Below, piece after piece: positions 1 to 6,545 of a DNA stretch of 36,624 nucleotides. The notes under the pieces were generated by a model. The model worked only from the letters and a program-made list of their open reading frames with translations. It was not told where the DNA came from and searched no databases. How positions within the stretch are numbered: the stretch's first letter is position 1; each line of letters begins with the position of its first letter. The position numbers and the translations under genes were made by a program. Origin of the DNA: Myxococcales bacterium (GTDB lineage: Bacteria > Myxococcota > Myxococcia > Myxococcales > Myxococcaceae); the NCBI GenBank assembly GCA_020846875.1, contig JADLDB010000195.1:1-36624 (forward strand), written 5' to 3'.

Positions 1-88
1 GGTCCGTCACTTCAGCGGACGCGCGGTACACGCGCATCACCAGGTCGTCCACCACCTTCCACGCCGCCACCCGGGAGAGATCGTTCAT
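1..88 (-). CDS. Four-helix-bundle protein, N-terminal fragment (cut by window edge)
   Basis: The reverse strand reads 29 codons from an ATG at 88 and runs off the window. The peptide begins MNDLSRVAAWKVVDD and continues LVMRVYRASAEVTD. This resembles the first helix of the four-helix-bundle family once called S23 ribosomal protein (a W/A-K-x-x-D helix followed by a V-Y-R-x-S/T turn). Proteins of this family have no settled biochemical role and often sit beside surface-polysaccharide genes. It is divergent from the epimerase gene at 205. No clear Shine-Dalgarno precedes the ATG. Only about a quarter of a usual protein of this family (roughly 120 residues) is visible, so the family call is tentative. 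Confidence 0.5.
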   Translation of the reverse strand, partial: MNDLSRVAAWKVVDDLVMRVYRASAEVTD

Positions 89-114
89 GGTGAGCGGTGT
101 AACGCATGGGGCTG

Positions 115-133
115 ACAACCGATTCTCGGTTGT
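115..133. promoter_or_regulatory. Perfect 8-bp inverted repeat between divergent genes (operator or 5'-UTR hairpin)
   Basis: ACAACCGA at 115-122, loop TTC, then TCGGTTGT at 126-133: a perfect dyad in the gap between the four-helix-bundle gene and the first epimerase. No T-run follows on either strand, so it is not an obvious intrinsic terminator. Its position suits a repressor/activator operator or a leader hairpin for the gene at 205. The function is inference. Confidence 0.45.
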
Positions 134-204
134 GTAAGTGCCTGAATCGACTGGATCGCGAATCCGTCGGGCGCAAACGGGAACGGGAGCCTCCTGAGGA
201 CGAC

Positions 205-1140
205 ATGGCCAAGGTGCTGGTGACAGGTGGAGCGGGCTTTATCGGATCGCACCTGTGCGACCGGCTGGTGGAGCGCGGCCACGAGGTGGTGGTGTTGGAC
301 GACTTCTCGCTGGGGCGGGAAGAGAACCTCCGGCAGGTCGCTGGCCGGGTGCGGATCGTCCGCAGCTCGGTGCTCGACATCGCGCAGCACGCGAAGGCGC
401 TGGAGGGCGTGACGCTCATCTATCACCTGGCGGCGCTGATCAGCTCGCACGACAGCCTGAAGACGCCGGACGAGTACACGCACGTGAACCTCGGAGGCCT
501 GCTGCGGTTGCTCGACGTGGCGCGCCCGCTGACGCCGCGGCCGAAGATCGTCTTCGCGTCGAGCTCGACGGTGTACGGGATTCGAGCCGAGCCGACCTGT
601 CGCGAGACGGACGTGCCGGCGCCGGCCAACGTCTATGCGCTGACGAAGCTGGCTGGAGAGCACCTCTTGTCGATGTACCAGGAGCGGGACGGCTACGAGT
701 TCTGCTGCCTGCGGCTGTTCAACGTGTATGGGCCACGGCAGAACCCACATCACCCGTACGCGAACGTGACGTGCAAGTTCGCCCACGCAGCGGCGGGGGA
801 TAGGAAAGTGAAGCTCTACGGCACTGGAGAGAACACCCGCGACTTCGTCTTCATCGACGACGTGGTGGCGGCGTTCCTCCGGGCCGCGGAGCCGACGCCG
901 TCGCGCCTGTACAACGTGGGCACCGGGAGGGACGCGTCGATCCAGTCGCTCCTCGCCACGGTGGAGCAGGTGTCGGGCGTGAAGCTCGAGGTGGAGCGGC
1001 TGCCGGCGTGGTCGAACGACATCAAGGCGATCCGCGCGGACGTCTCGCGGGCGGCCAACGAACTGAAGATCGAGGCGAGAGTGGGCCTGTCGGACGGACT
1101 CGCGCAGACGGTCGAGTACTTCAGGAAGAACCCACGATGA
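205..1140 (+). CDS. NAD-dependent sugar epimerase/dehydratase (extended SDR)
   Basis: A 311-residue extended short-chain dehydrogenase of the GalE/WbpP type, expected to act in the cytoplasm on a nucleotide sugar using bound NAD. The Rossmann motif GGAGFIG is at residues 8-14, the SSS triad element at 119-121 and the catalytic YxxxK at Y144/K148. LFNVYGPRQ and RDFVFIDDV are typical of the substrate-binding part. The ATG at 205 is chosen because GAGGA lies a few bases upstream and the Rossmann strand starts at once. The frame is open back to 106, but that part has no fold signal. The stop overlaps the next start by 4 nt (ATGA). Which sugar it epimerises (UDP-Glc, UDP-GlcNAc or a uronate) cannot be told from sequence. 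Confidence 0.9.
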   Translation: MAKVLVTGGAGFIGSHLCDRLVERGHEVVVLDDFSLGREENLRQVAGRVRIVRSSVLDIAQHAKALEGVTLIYHLAALISSHDSLKTPDEYTHVNLGGLLRLLDVARPLTPRPKIVFASSSTVYGIRAEPTCRETDVPAPANVYALTKLAGEHLLSMYQERDGYEFCCLRLFNVYGPRQNPHHPYANVTCKFAHAAAGDRKVKLYGTGENTRDFVFIDDVVAAFLRAAEPTPSRLYNVGTGRDASIQSLLATVEQVSGVKLEVERLPAWSNDIKAIRADVSRAANELKIEARVGLSDGLAQTVEYFRKNPR

Positions 1141-2054
1141 GCCCGAAGGTCTGTCTTGCCATCTCTGCCTACAAGTCCGACGCAGCGATCCTCCGACTAC
1201 TGGAGGAGGCATCGAGGGTCGAGGACGCGCCATGGAGCAAGGTGCTGGTCGTCGACTCGCTGGGATCGGGCGAGATCCCAAGGGCTATTCAGGAGCGCGG
1301 GTGGCGCGAGCGGGTCGAGTACCGCTCCTTCGATCGCAACCTGGGCAGCGCAGGGAACCTGGCGGAGCGGCTGAAGATCCCCGCCGAGCAGGGGTTCGAC
1401 TTCGTCTATGCGATCAACCACGACGGGCTCGTGGCGCCAGACACGGTCCGACGGTTGGTAGAGTTCGCGCTCGGGCAGGACCGGGTCGGGGCGGTCTATC
1501 CCCTTCGGCGGTACACGAAGAGCGGCAATCGGTTTGACCTCACCGGGACGACGCGATTCCCGCTGCCGGCGATTCGCTCACGAGAACTGCCCACGGCACC
1601 GTTTCTCGCGGTCCACTGGGGCTCGAGCAACGGGGCACTCTACGGCATGGCTCCCGTGCGGGACGGCCTCTGCGTCTGGGGCGATTTCTGGATGGGTTGG
1701 GAGGATCTCGCGTACGGCTGGCTGCTCGAAGAGCAAGGCTATCGTCAGTTCACACTTCCGAACGTCATTCTGGACGATGACTACGAGTACGAGGCCCGGG
1801 AACTCGGTCCCTTCTCGGTCTTCGTCTCCGACAAGCCCAGCTGGTACTGGTACTACCTGGGCAGGAACCTGCTGCTGGCGACCCGGCGAACCCATCGCGG
1901 CCCCCGGATCCAGGTACTGGTCGGCGCGAGAGTGCTGGCCGAGGCCGGCGTCACTGCGCTCTTTCGCAGCCGGAAGACGGAGCGCTTGAAGCTCCTCGCT
2001 CGCGGGATCCTCGACGGCCTGCGCGGGGTCAGCGGGAAGGGCGAAGTGCCCTAG
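1137..2054 (+). CDS. GT2-like glycosyltransferase
   Basis: A 305-residue GT-A type glycosyltransferase. It opens with VCLAISAYKSD, the first nucleotide-binding strand. It has NLGSAGN at about 69-74, NHDG at 94-97 in the place of the metal-binding DxD, and GWEDLAYGWLLEEQGY at about 187-202, the acidic catalytic-base region of rhamnosyltransferase-like GT2 proteins. No membrane segments are seen, so it probably works at the inner leaflet on a lipid-linked acceptor. It is translationally coupled to the epimerase by an ATGA overlap. Its stop codon (2052-2054) lies in the palindrome CTAG, which also provides the stop of the opposite-strand gene. Donor sugar unknown. Confidence 0.82.
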   Translation: MSPKVCLAISAYKSDAAILRLLEEASRVEDAPWSKVLVVDSLGSGEIPRAIQERGWRERVEYRSFDRNLGSAGNLAERLKIPAEQGFDFVYAINHDGLVAPDTVRRLVEFALGQDRVGAVYPLRRYTKSGNRFDLTGTTRFPLPAIRSRELPTAPFLAVHWGSSNGALYGMAPVRDGLCVWGDFWMGWEDLAYGWLLEEQGYRQFTLPNVILDDDYEYEARELGPFSVFVSDKPSWYWYYLGRNLLLATRRTHRGPRIQVLVGARVLAEAGVTALFRSRKTERLKLLARGILDGLRGVSGKGEVP

Positions 2055-2884
2055 CCGGCTCTCGTTCCAATGGAGCACCAGAACGGCGAGCCGGTGCGGA
2101 ACTGAATGTTCACCAGGCCGGCGTCGCTCATCATCTGGGCGATCTCCTCCCGCGTGAAGCGCTGCTCGAGGCGGGTGCCGAAGCGATCCAGGGCGTCGGT
2201 CCGCATTGTGTAGAAGCTCGAGTGCCGGTAGTCAGCCAGGGGAAAGTGGCTGACGTCGAGCCCTACTCGCTCGGCCAGTCGCGCGGCTGCAGCGAGAGGC
2301 AGGTAGACGCCGGTGGCGATTGCGTCCGTGATGAGGTGGCGGGCGCGGTGCGGCAACCGGGAGATGCGGCTCCGCCCCAGATCAGAAATCCTCCAGAGCG
2401 CACGGAACCAGACCGGGCGGTTGTCGAACCGGTAGTAAAGGTAAAGAAGCAAAGGCGCGCCGGGTTTGAGCTTACGGGCGCACGAGGCAATCGCCGCGGC
2501 CGTATCGGGTACGTGGTGCAAAACTCCGAGCGAGTACCCGAAGTCCATCGAGCCGTCGGGCAAGGGCATCGAATCCACCGACGCTTCGTGGAACTCGCAA
2601 TTGGCCCGATCGCTCAGGTTCTTCCGCGCCACGGCCAGGGCACGCGCGCTTGCGTCGATGCAGTGGAGCTTTCCCACCCGCGGAGCCACCTCCCGGGCCC
2701 AACGCCCACTGCCACAGCCAAGGTCGAAGCCCACCGCGTCCTTCGGGAACTCTTCCCAGGGGAAGAGCGAGAAATACTGAACGAAGTACGCCGCGAGCTC
2801 GGCCTCGGAGAGGTTCGACTGCTGAAACCGAGCCCACTCCTCACCGAATCCTTCGATGGTCTCCCGGTCTTGATTCTCTGGCAC
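2051..2884 (-). CDS. Class I SAM-dependent methyltransferase
   Basis: A 277-residue Rossmann methyltransferase. The SAM-binding motif FDLGCGSGRW lies at about 53-62, the acidic residue ending strand 2 is in HCIDAS, and SLGVLHHVPD is the usual motif after strand 4. I chose GTG at 2884 because GAGG sits about 6 nt upstream, overlapping the TGA of the aminotransferase gene before it; a TTG at 2905 is in frame but has no such site. It is the third gene of the pglD-pglE unit. Candidate roles are O- or N-methylation of a sugar or of the growing glycan; the substrate cannot be assigned. Confidence 0.8.
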   Translation of the reverse strand: MPENQDRETIEGFGEEWARFQQSNLSEAELAAYFVQYFSLFPWEEFPKDAVGFDLGCGSGRWAREVAPRVGKLHCIDASARALAVARKNLSDRANCEFHEASVDSMPLPDGSMDFGYSLGVLHHVPDTAAAIASCARKLKPGAPLLLYLYYRFDNRPVWFRALWRISDLGRSRISRLPHRARHLITDAIATGVYLPLAAAARLAERVGLDVSHFPLADYRHSSFYTMRTDALDRFGTRLEQRFTREEIAQMMSDAGLVNIQFRTGSPFWCSIGTRAG

Positions 2885-2891
2885 GTCCGCC

Positions 2892-4022
2892 TCATCTTCT
2901 CGCAAGAGCGCGAATGATCGACACCGTTCGGTCGCGATCGACCTCCGACAGGTTCGACCCCGACGGCAGACACAGCCCCAGCTCGAACGCGCGCTCCGCC
3001 ACCGCGCCGCCGAACACCCGGCAGCCCTTGAACACCGGCTGTAGGTGCATCGGCTTCCACACCGGTCGCGACTCGATGTTCTCCTTCTCGAGTGCGAGGC
3101 GAATGTCCTCGCGCGAGGCGCCGAAGCGCGCCGGGTCTACCGTGATGACGGTGAGCCACCCGTTCCATTCGCCGTGCGGCGAGAGCGGCATGAAGCCAAT
3201 CCCGTCGAGCTCGCCTAGCGCCTGCTCGTAGAACGCGCGGTGGCTGCGGCGGGCTGCGATGCGCTGGTCGAGGACTCGCAGCTGCCCCCGCCCGATGCCC
3301 GCCAGCACGTTGGACAGCCGGTAGTTGAAGCCGATGGTCGAGTGCTCGTAGTGCGGCGCCGGATCGCGCGCCTGCGTGGACAGGAAGCGCGCCCGCTCGA
3401 TGAGCGCCTTGTCCTGGCTCACCAGCAAGCCACCGCCGGAAGTGGTGATGATCTTGTTCCCGTTGAACGAGAATGCGGCACAGCGCCCGAAGGAGCCCGC
3501 GGGCCGTCCCTTCCAGGTCGCGCCCAACGCCTCGGCGGCGTCCTCCAACAGCGGCACGTCGTGCGCGGCGCAGATCCGCTCGATCGCTTCGTTGTCCGCG
3601 CACTGGCCGTACAAGTCCACGCTGACCACCGCGCCGACTCGCTTCCCGCGCCGCTTCACGTCGGCCAGCGCCTCCTCGAGCCGCGCTGGATCCAGGTTCC
3701 ACGTCGAGGCCTGGGAGTCGACGAACACCGGCGTCGCGCCCACGTACGTCACCGGGTTCGCCGACGCAGAGAAGGTGAGCGAAGAGACGATCACCTCATC
3801 CCCGGGCTTCACGCCGAGCAGCAGCAAACCCAGGTGCAGCGCTGCCGTTCCGCTCGACAGCGCCGCGGCGTGGGGCATTTGCACCCGCGCTGCCAGCTCC
3901 TTTTCGAACGCGTCGACGTTGGGCCCGAGCGGCGCGACCCAGTTGGTCTGAAACGCCTCCTGGACGAACTTCTGCTCCTCTGAGCCGAGGTGGGGCGACG
4001 AGAGGTAGACGCGCGCAGGCAT
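2892..4022 (-). CDS. pglE: DegT/DnrJ aminotransferase, PglE-like (UDP-4-keto-6-deoxy-GlcNAc aminotransferase)
   Basis: A 376-residue PLP enzyme of the DegT/DnrJ/EryC1 family. SSGTAALHL (56-64) is the phosphate-binding segment, D161 in LLEDAAEALG faces the PLP nitrogen, and K190 in FSFNGNKIITTSGGG is the Schiff-base lysine. The NGNKIITTSGGG string is characteristic of PglE-type enzymes, which aminate C4 of UDP-2-acetamido-2,6-dideoxy-4-hexulose with glutamate. Starting at ATG 4022 gives a full-length protein with AAGGG about 7 nt upstream. It lies 26 nt after a PglD-like acetyltransferase and near PglC and PglF homologues, which supports a bacillosamine role. A sister 4-aminotransferase with a different epimer product is possible. 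Confidence 0.87.
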   Translation of the reverse strand: MPARVYLSSPHLGSEEQKFVQEAFQTNWVAPLGPNVDAFEKELAARVQMPHAAALSSGTAALHLGLLLLGVKPGDEVIVSSLTFSASANPVTYVGATPVFVDSQASTWNLDPARLEEALADVKRRGKRVGAVVSVDLYGQCADNEAIERICAAHDVPLLEDAAEALGATWKGRPAGSFGRCAAFSFNGNKIITTSGGGLLVSQDKALIERARFLSTQARDPAPHYEHSTIGFNYRLSNVLAGIGRGQLRVLDQRIAARRSHRAFYEQALGELDGIGFMPLSPHGEWNGWLTVITVDPARFGASREDIRLALEKENIESRPVWKPMHLQPVFKGCRVFGGAVAERAFELGLCLPSGSNLSEVDRDRTVSIIRALARR

Positions 4023-4048
4023 GGCCGCACCCTTAGCAGAACCCGGGG

Positions 4049-4669
4049 CTACCGCAGCCGCCGCGCGGGCACCCCCACCGCGGTGACGCCCGACTCGAGC
4101 TGCTTGAGCACCACCGCGCCGCCGCCGATCACGCAGTCGTCTCCCACGGTGGCGAGGTTGAGCACCGTCGCGCCGATGCCGACATGGGTGCGCGCGCCCA
4201 ACTTCGCCCGGCCGCCAAGCACCGCGTTGGGAGAAACATGCGCGTAGTCTCCAAGCACGCATTCGTGCTCGACGACGCAGGCAGTATTCAAGATGACACC
4301 GCGGCCCACGCGCGCCTCGGCGTTGACGGTCGCGTGCGCCATCACCACGGTGCCGGCGCCCAGCTGTGCCGTCGGGGACACCCAGGCGCGGGCGTGGACG
4401 AAGGTGCCGGGGGTGTGTCCCTGAGCCGCCAGCGCCGCGGTGAGCACCTCTCGCTTGCGGTTGTCGCCGATCCCCAGCGCCACCACGCGCGGCCCCTGCC
4501 GTGACAGCCACTCGGCGTTTCCGAGGACCGGGAGGCCCAGCACTCGTTCCCCCGGCGCCACGAAGTCGTCCACGAAGCCTTCGACGACCAGCCCCGAAGA
4601 CTGGACAACCTCGGCGACCACGCGGCCGTGGCCGCCGGCGCCGAAGACGAGAACGGGAAGAGACGGCAC
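4049..4669 (-). CDS. pglD: PglD-like UDP-4-amino-sugar N-acetyltransferase
   Basis: A 206-residue protein in two parts. The N-terminal Rossmann-like domain has FGAGGHG at 9-15, which in PglD binds the UDP-sugar. The C-terminal left-handed beta-helix runs from about 95. NTACVVEHECVLGDYAHVSP (about 128-147) matches the PglD active site, with H135 as likely catalytic base, and GVPARRL closes the fold. It would acetylate the C4 amine made by the neighbouring PglE to give UDP-N,N'-diacetylbacillosamine. The start is GTG 4669, because the first beta strand begins immediately after it and there is no later start; the ribosome site is weak. The start lies only 21 bp from the divergent pglC start. Confidence 0.87.
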   Translation of the reverse strand: MPSLPVLVFGAGGHGRVVAEVVQSSGLVVEGFVDDFVAPGERVLGLPVLGNAEWLSRQGPRVVALGIGDNRKREVLTAALAAQGHTPGTFVHARAWVSPTAQLGAGTVVMAHATVNAEARVGRGVILNTACVVEHECVLGDYAHVSPNAVLGGRAKLGARTHVGIGATVLNLATVGDDCVIGGGAVVLKQLESGVTAVGVPARRLR

Positions 4670-4690
4670 GTTCCGAAGTATACGGAGGGT
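4670..4690. promoter_or_regulatory. 21-bp spacer between divergent pglD and pglC starts, with small dyad
   Basis: This is all the DNA between the two proposed GTG starts. It contains TCCG (4672-4675), seven bases including GTATAC, then CGGA (4683-4686), a short dyad. GGAGGG at 4684-4689 is the only obvious ribosome site for pglC but lies just 1 nt from its GTG. No promoter pair can fit here, so promoters probably lie inside the flanking coding sequence. Confidence 0.35.
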
Positions 4691-5308
4691 GTGACGCGGG
4701 AACAGCAACTGACCATCAAGCGGCTCGTCGACGTCCTCGGAGCGGCGGCCGGCCTCGCGGTGACGGCGCCGGCTCTGGCGGCGGCCGCGGCGGCCATTCG
4801 CGTCACGATGGGGGGGCCTGTGCTGTTCCGACAGCAGCGCCCCGGCCAGGGCGGAAGGCCCTTCCACATCTACAAGTTCCGCACGATGAGCGACGCGCGC
4901 GATGCGCAGGGCCACCTCAAGCCCGACCTCGAGCGCCTCACAGGCGTGGGCCGCTTCATCCGCGCGACGAGCCTGGACGAGCTCCCCCAGCTCCTCAACG
5001 TGCTCAAGGGAGAGATGAGCCTGGTGGGCCCGCGGCCGCTATTGATGCAGTACCTCGGGCGCTACAACACCCGGCAGGCGCGGCGCCACGAGGTGAAGCC
5101 GGGCATCACGGGGCTGGCGCAGGTGCGCGGCCGGAACGCCCTGAGCTGGGAAGAGAAGTTCGAGTTCGACGTGCGCTACGTCGAGCAGTGGTCGCTGGGT
5201 CTCGACGCGCGCATCCTTCTCGAGACGGTGAAGAAGGTGCTCCAGCGCGAAGGCATCTCCCAGCAGGATCACGCGACGATGACCGAGTTCATGGGGACGA
5301 AGGAGTGA
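4691..5308 (+). CDS. pglC: PglC-like phosphoglycosyl transferase (initiating enzyme)
   Basis: A 205-residue monotopic phosphoglycosyl transferase (bacterial sugar transferase family), the minimal PglC size rather than the long multi-TM WbaP type. It has a single hydrophobic re-entrant helix at about 12-38, YKFRTM at 61-66, the catalytic Asp-Glu dyad at D96/E97 in SLDELPQ, and VGPRP at 112-116. It would move phospho-diacetylbacillosamine (or a related UDP-sugar) onto undecaprenyl phosphate at the inner membrane, starting the glycan. GTG 4691 is chosen since homologues begin just before the KR-x-x-D segment. A GTG at 4628 would add a hydrophilic tail overlapping pglD and is less likely. The stop overlaps the next gene (GTGA). 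Confidence 0.88.
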   Translation: MTREQQLTIKRLVDVLGAAAGLAVTAPALAAAAAAIRVTMGGPVLFRQQRPGQGGRPFHIYKFRTMSDARDAQGHLKPDLERLTGVGRFIRATSLDELPQLLNVLKGEMSLVGPRPLLMQYLGRYNTRQARRHEVKPGITGLAQVRGRNALSWEEKFEFDVRYVEQWSLGLDARILLETVKKVLQREGISQQDHATMTEFMGTKE

Positions 5309-6465
5309 GCCGCGTCCCTCGTCGTGTGGTGCACGTGTTGACCGTGGCCGACTCGCTCGTCTTCGTCGACGAGGTCGTGCGGCGCTCGAAGGCGCGGGGC
5401 TTCGAGGTGACGGTGGTGACGTCGCCCGACGAGCGTCTCGCGGCTTTCGGCCGGCGCCAGGGCGTGGCGACAGTCGCGCTCGACATGCCCCGACGGGTGA
5501 CTCCCCTGGGAGACTGGCAGGCCCTCAGGCGGCTGCACGCCCTGCTGCGTAGCCTCCAGCCGGGGGTCGTGCACGCCCACACCCCCAAGGGCGGGCTCTT
5601 GGGGACCCTGGCCGCCGAGGCCGCCGGGGTGCCCGTTCGCCTGTACCACATGCGCGGGCTGCCCTTCGTCACGCTCAAAGGGCCCATGCGTGCCCTGATG
5701 CAGACGACGGAGCGCGTGTCGTGTCGCGCGGCCACGCGCGTGGTCTGCCAGTCGCCCTCGCTGCGCCGCACCGCGCTCGAGCGCCGCCTGGTCGCGCCGG
5801 AGCGCTGCGAGGTGATCCTCAAGGGGAGCAACGGGGTGGACTGCGACGGGCGCTTTCAGCCCGCCCGACAAGCGGAGTCAGGTCGCGCGCTCCGGGCGTC
5901 CCTGGGCATCCCTCCGGATGACCTGGTGGTGGGCTTCGTCGGCCGGTTGGTGCGCGACAAGGGCGTGCCGGAGCTGGTCCTGGCGTTCGAGCGGATCGCG
6001 TCAACCCGACCGAAGGCCTGGCTGCTCCTGGCAGGCCCGTACGAGCCGAGAGATCCGATCGACGCTCAAACGCGTAGACGCATCGAGTCCCACCCACGCA
6101 TCCGGACGCTGGGCTTCGTTTCGGACCCTGGCCCGGTGTACGCGGCCGCGGACGTCGTCGCGCTCCCGAGTCACCGCGAGGGCTTTCCCAATGTGCCGCT
6201 CGAGGCGGCGGCGATGGAACGGCCGGTGCTATCGACCCGGGTGGACGGCTGCACCGACGCGGTCGAGGACGGCGTGACAGGTACGCTGGTCGGCGTCGAG
6301 GACGTGGGCGCGCTCACAGCGGCGCTCGATCTCTACGCGGCCGATCCGGACCTGCGACGTCGGCACGGTCTGGCCGGTCGAGCCCGAGTGGAGGCCGACT
6401 TCCGGCGCGACCGCATCGCGGAGGCGGTGGTGGACCTCTACGAGCGCGAAATGCTGAGGGTCTGA
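5305..6465 (+). CDS. GT4-family glycosyltransferase
   Basis: A 386-residue GT-B enzyme. VVHVLTVADS starts the N-terminal domain, VVHAHTPKGGLLG lies at about 88-100, and FVGRLVRDKG at 211-220 opens the donor domain. The Ex7E motif is E292/E300 in REGFPNVPLE. It resembles the enzymes that add the second sugar to a PglC product (PglA/WbpH-like), which fits its place directly after pglC. The start GTG overlaps the pglC stop by 4 nt; the ribosome site AGGAG touches the start, so initiation may depend on coupling. The donor is unknown; a HexNAc is a guess from context. Confidence 0.86.
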   Translation: MSRVPRRVVHVLTVADSLVFVDEVVRRSKARGFEVTVVTSPDERLAAFGRRQGVATVALDMPRRVTPLGDWQALRRLHALLRSLQPGVVHAHTPKGGLLGTLAAEAAGVPVRLYHMRGLPFVTLKGPMRALMQTTERVSCRAATRVVCQSPSLRRTALERRLVAPERCEVILKGSNGVDCDGRFQPARQAESGRALRASLGIPPDDLVVGFVGRLVRDKGVPELVLAFERIASTRPKAWLLLAGPYEPRDPIDAQTRRRIESHPRIRTLGFVSDPGPVYAAADVVALPSHREGFPNVPLEAAAMERPVLSTRVDGCTDAVEDGVTGTLVGVEDVGALTAALDLYAADPDLRRRHGLAGRARVEADFRRDRIAEAVVDLYEREMLRV

Positions 6466-6468
6466 GAT

Positions 6469-6497
6469 TTGACTCAGGCGGGGCGCGGGGCCTACAC
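6469..6497 (+). promoter_or_regulatory. Candidate sigma-70-type promoter upstream of pglF
   Basis: TTGACT at 6469-6474, a 17-nt spacer, then CTACAC at 6492-6497, about 50 nt before the pglF start. The -35 matches well and the -10 poorly. It overlaps a small inverted repeat (CTGAG at 6462-6466, CTCAG at 6473-6477). This could let pglF be expressed apart from pglC. Weak call. Confidence 0.3.
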
Positions 6498-6545
6498 CGC
6501 GCGCTGAACCCGCGTCGGGCGGGCGGGCACGAAGGAGCCGTGACG

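Noticed and set aside
106-204. Upstream in-frame extension of the first epimerase
   Set aside because: The extra 33 codons cross the 115-133 hairpin and have no fold signal; a GAGGA ribosome site sits directly before ATG 205.
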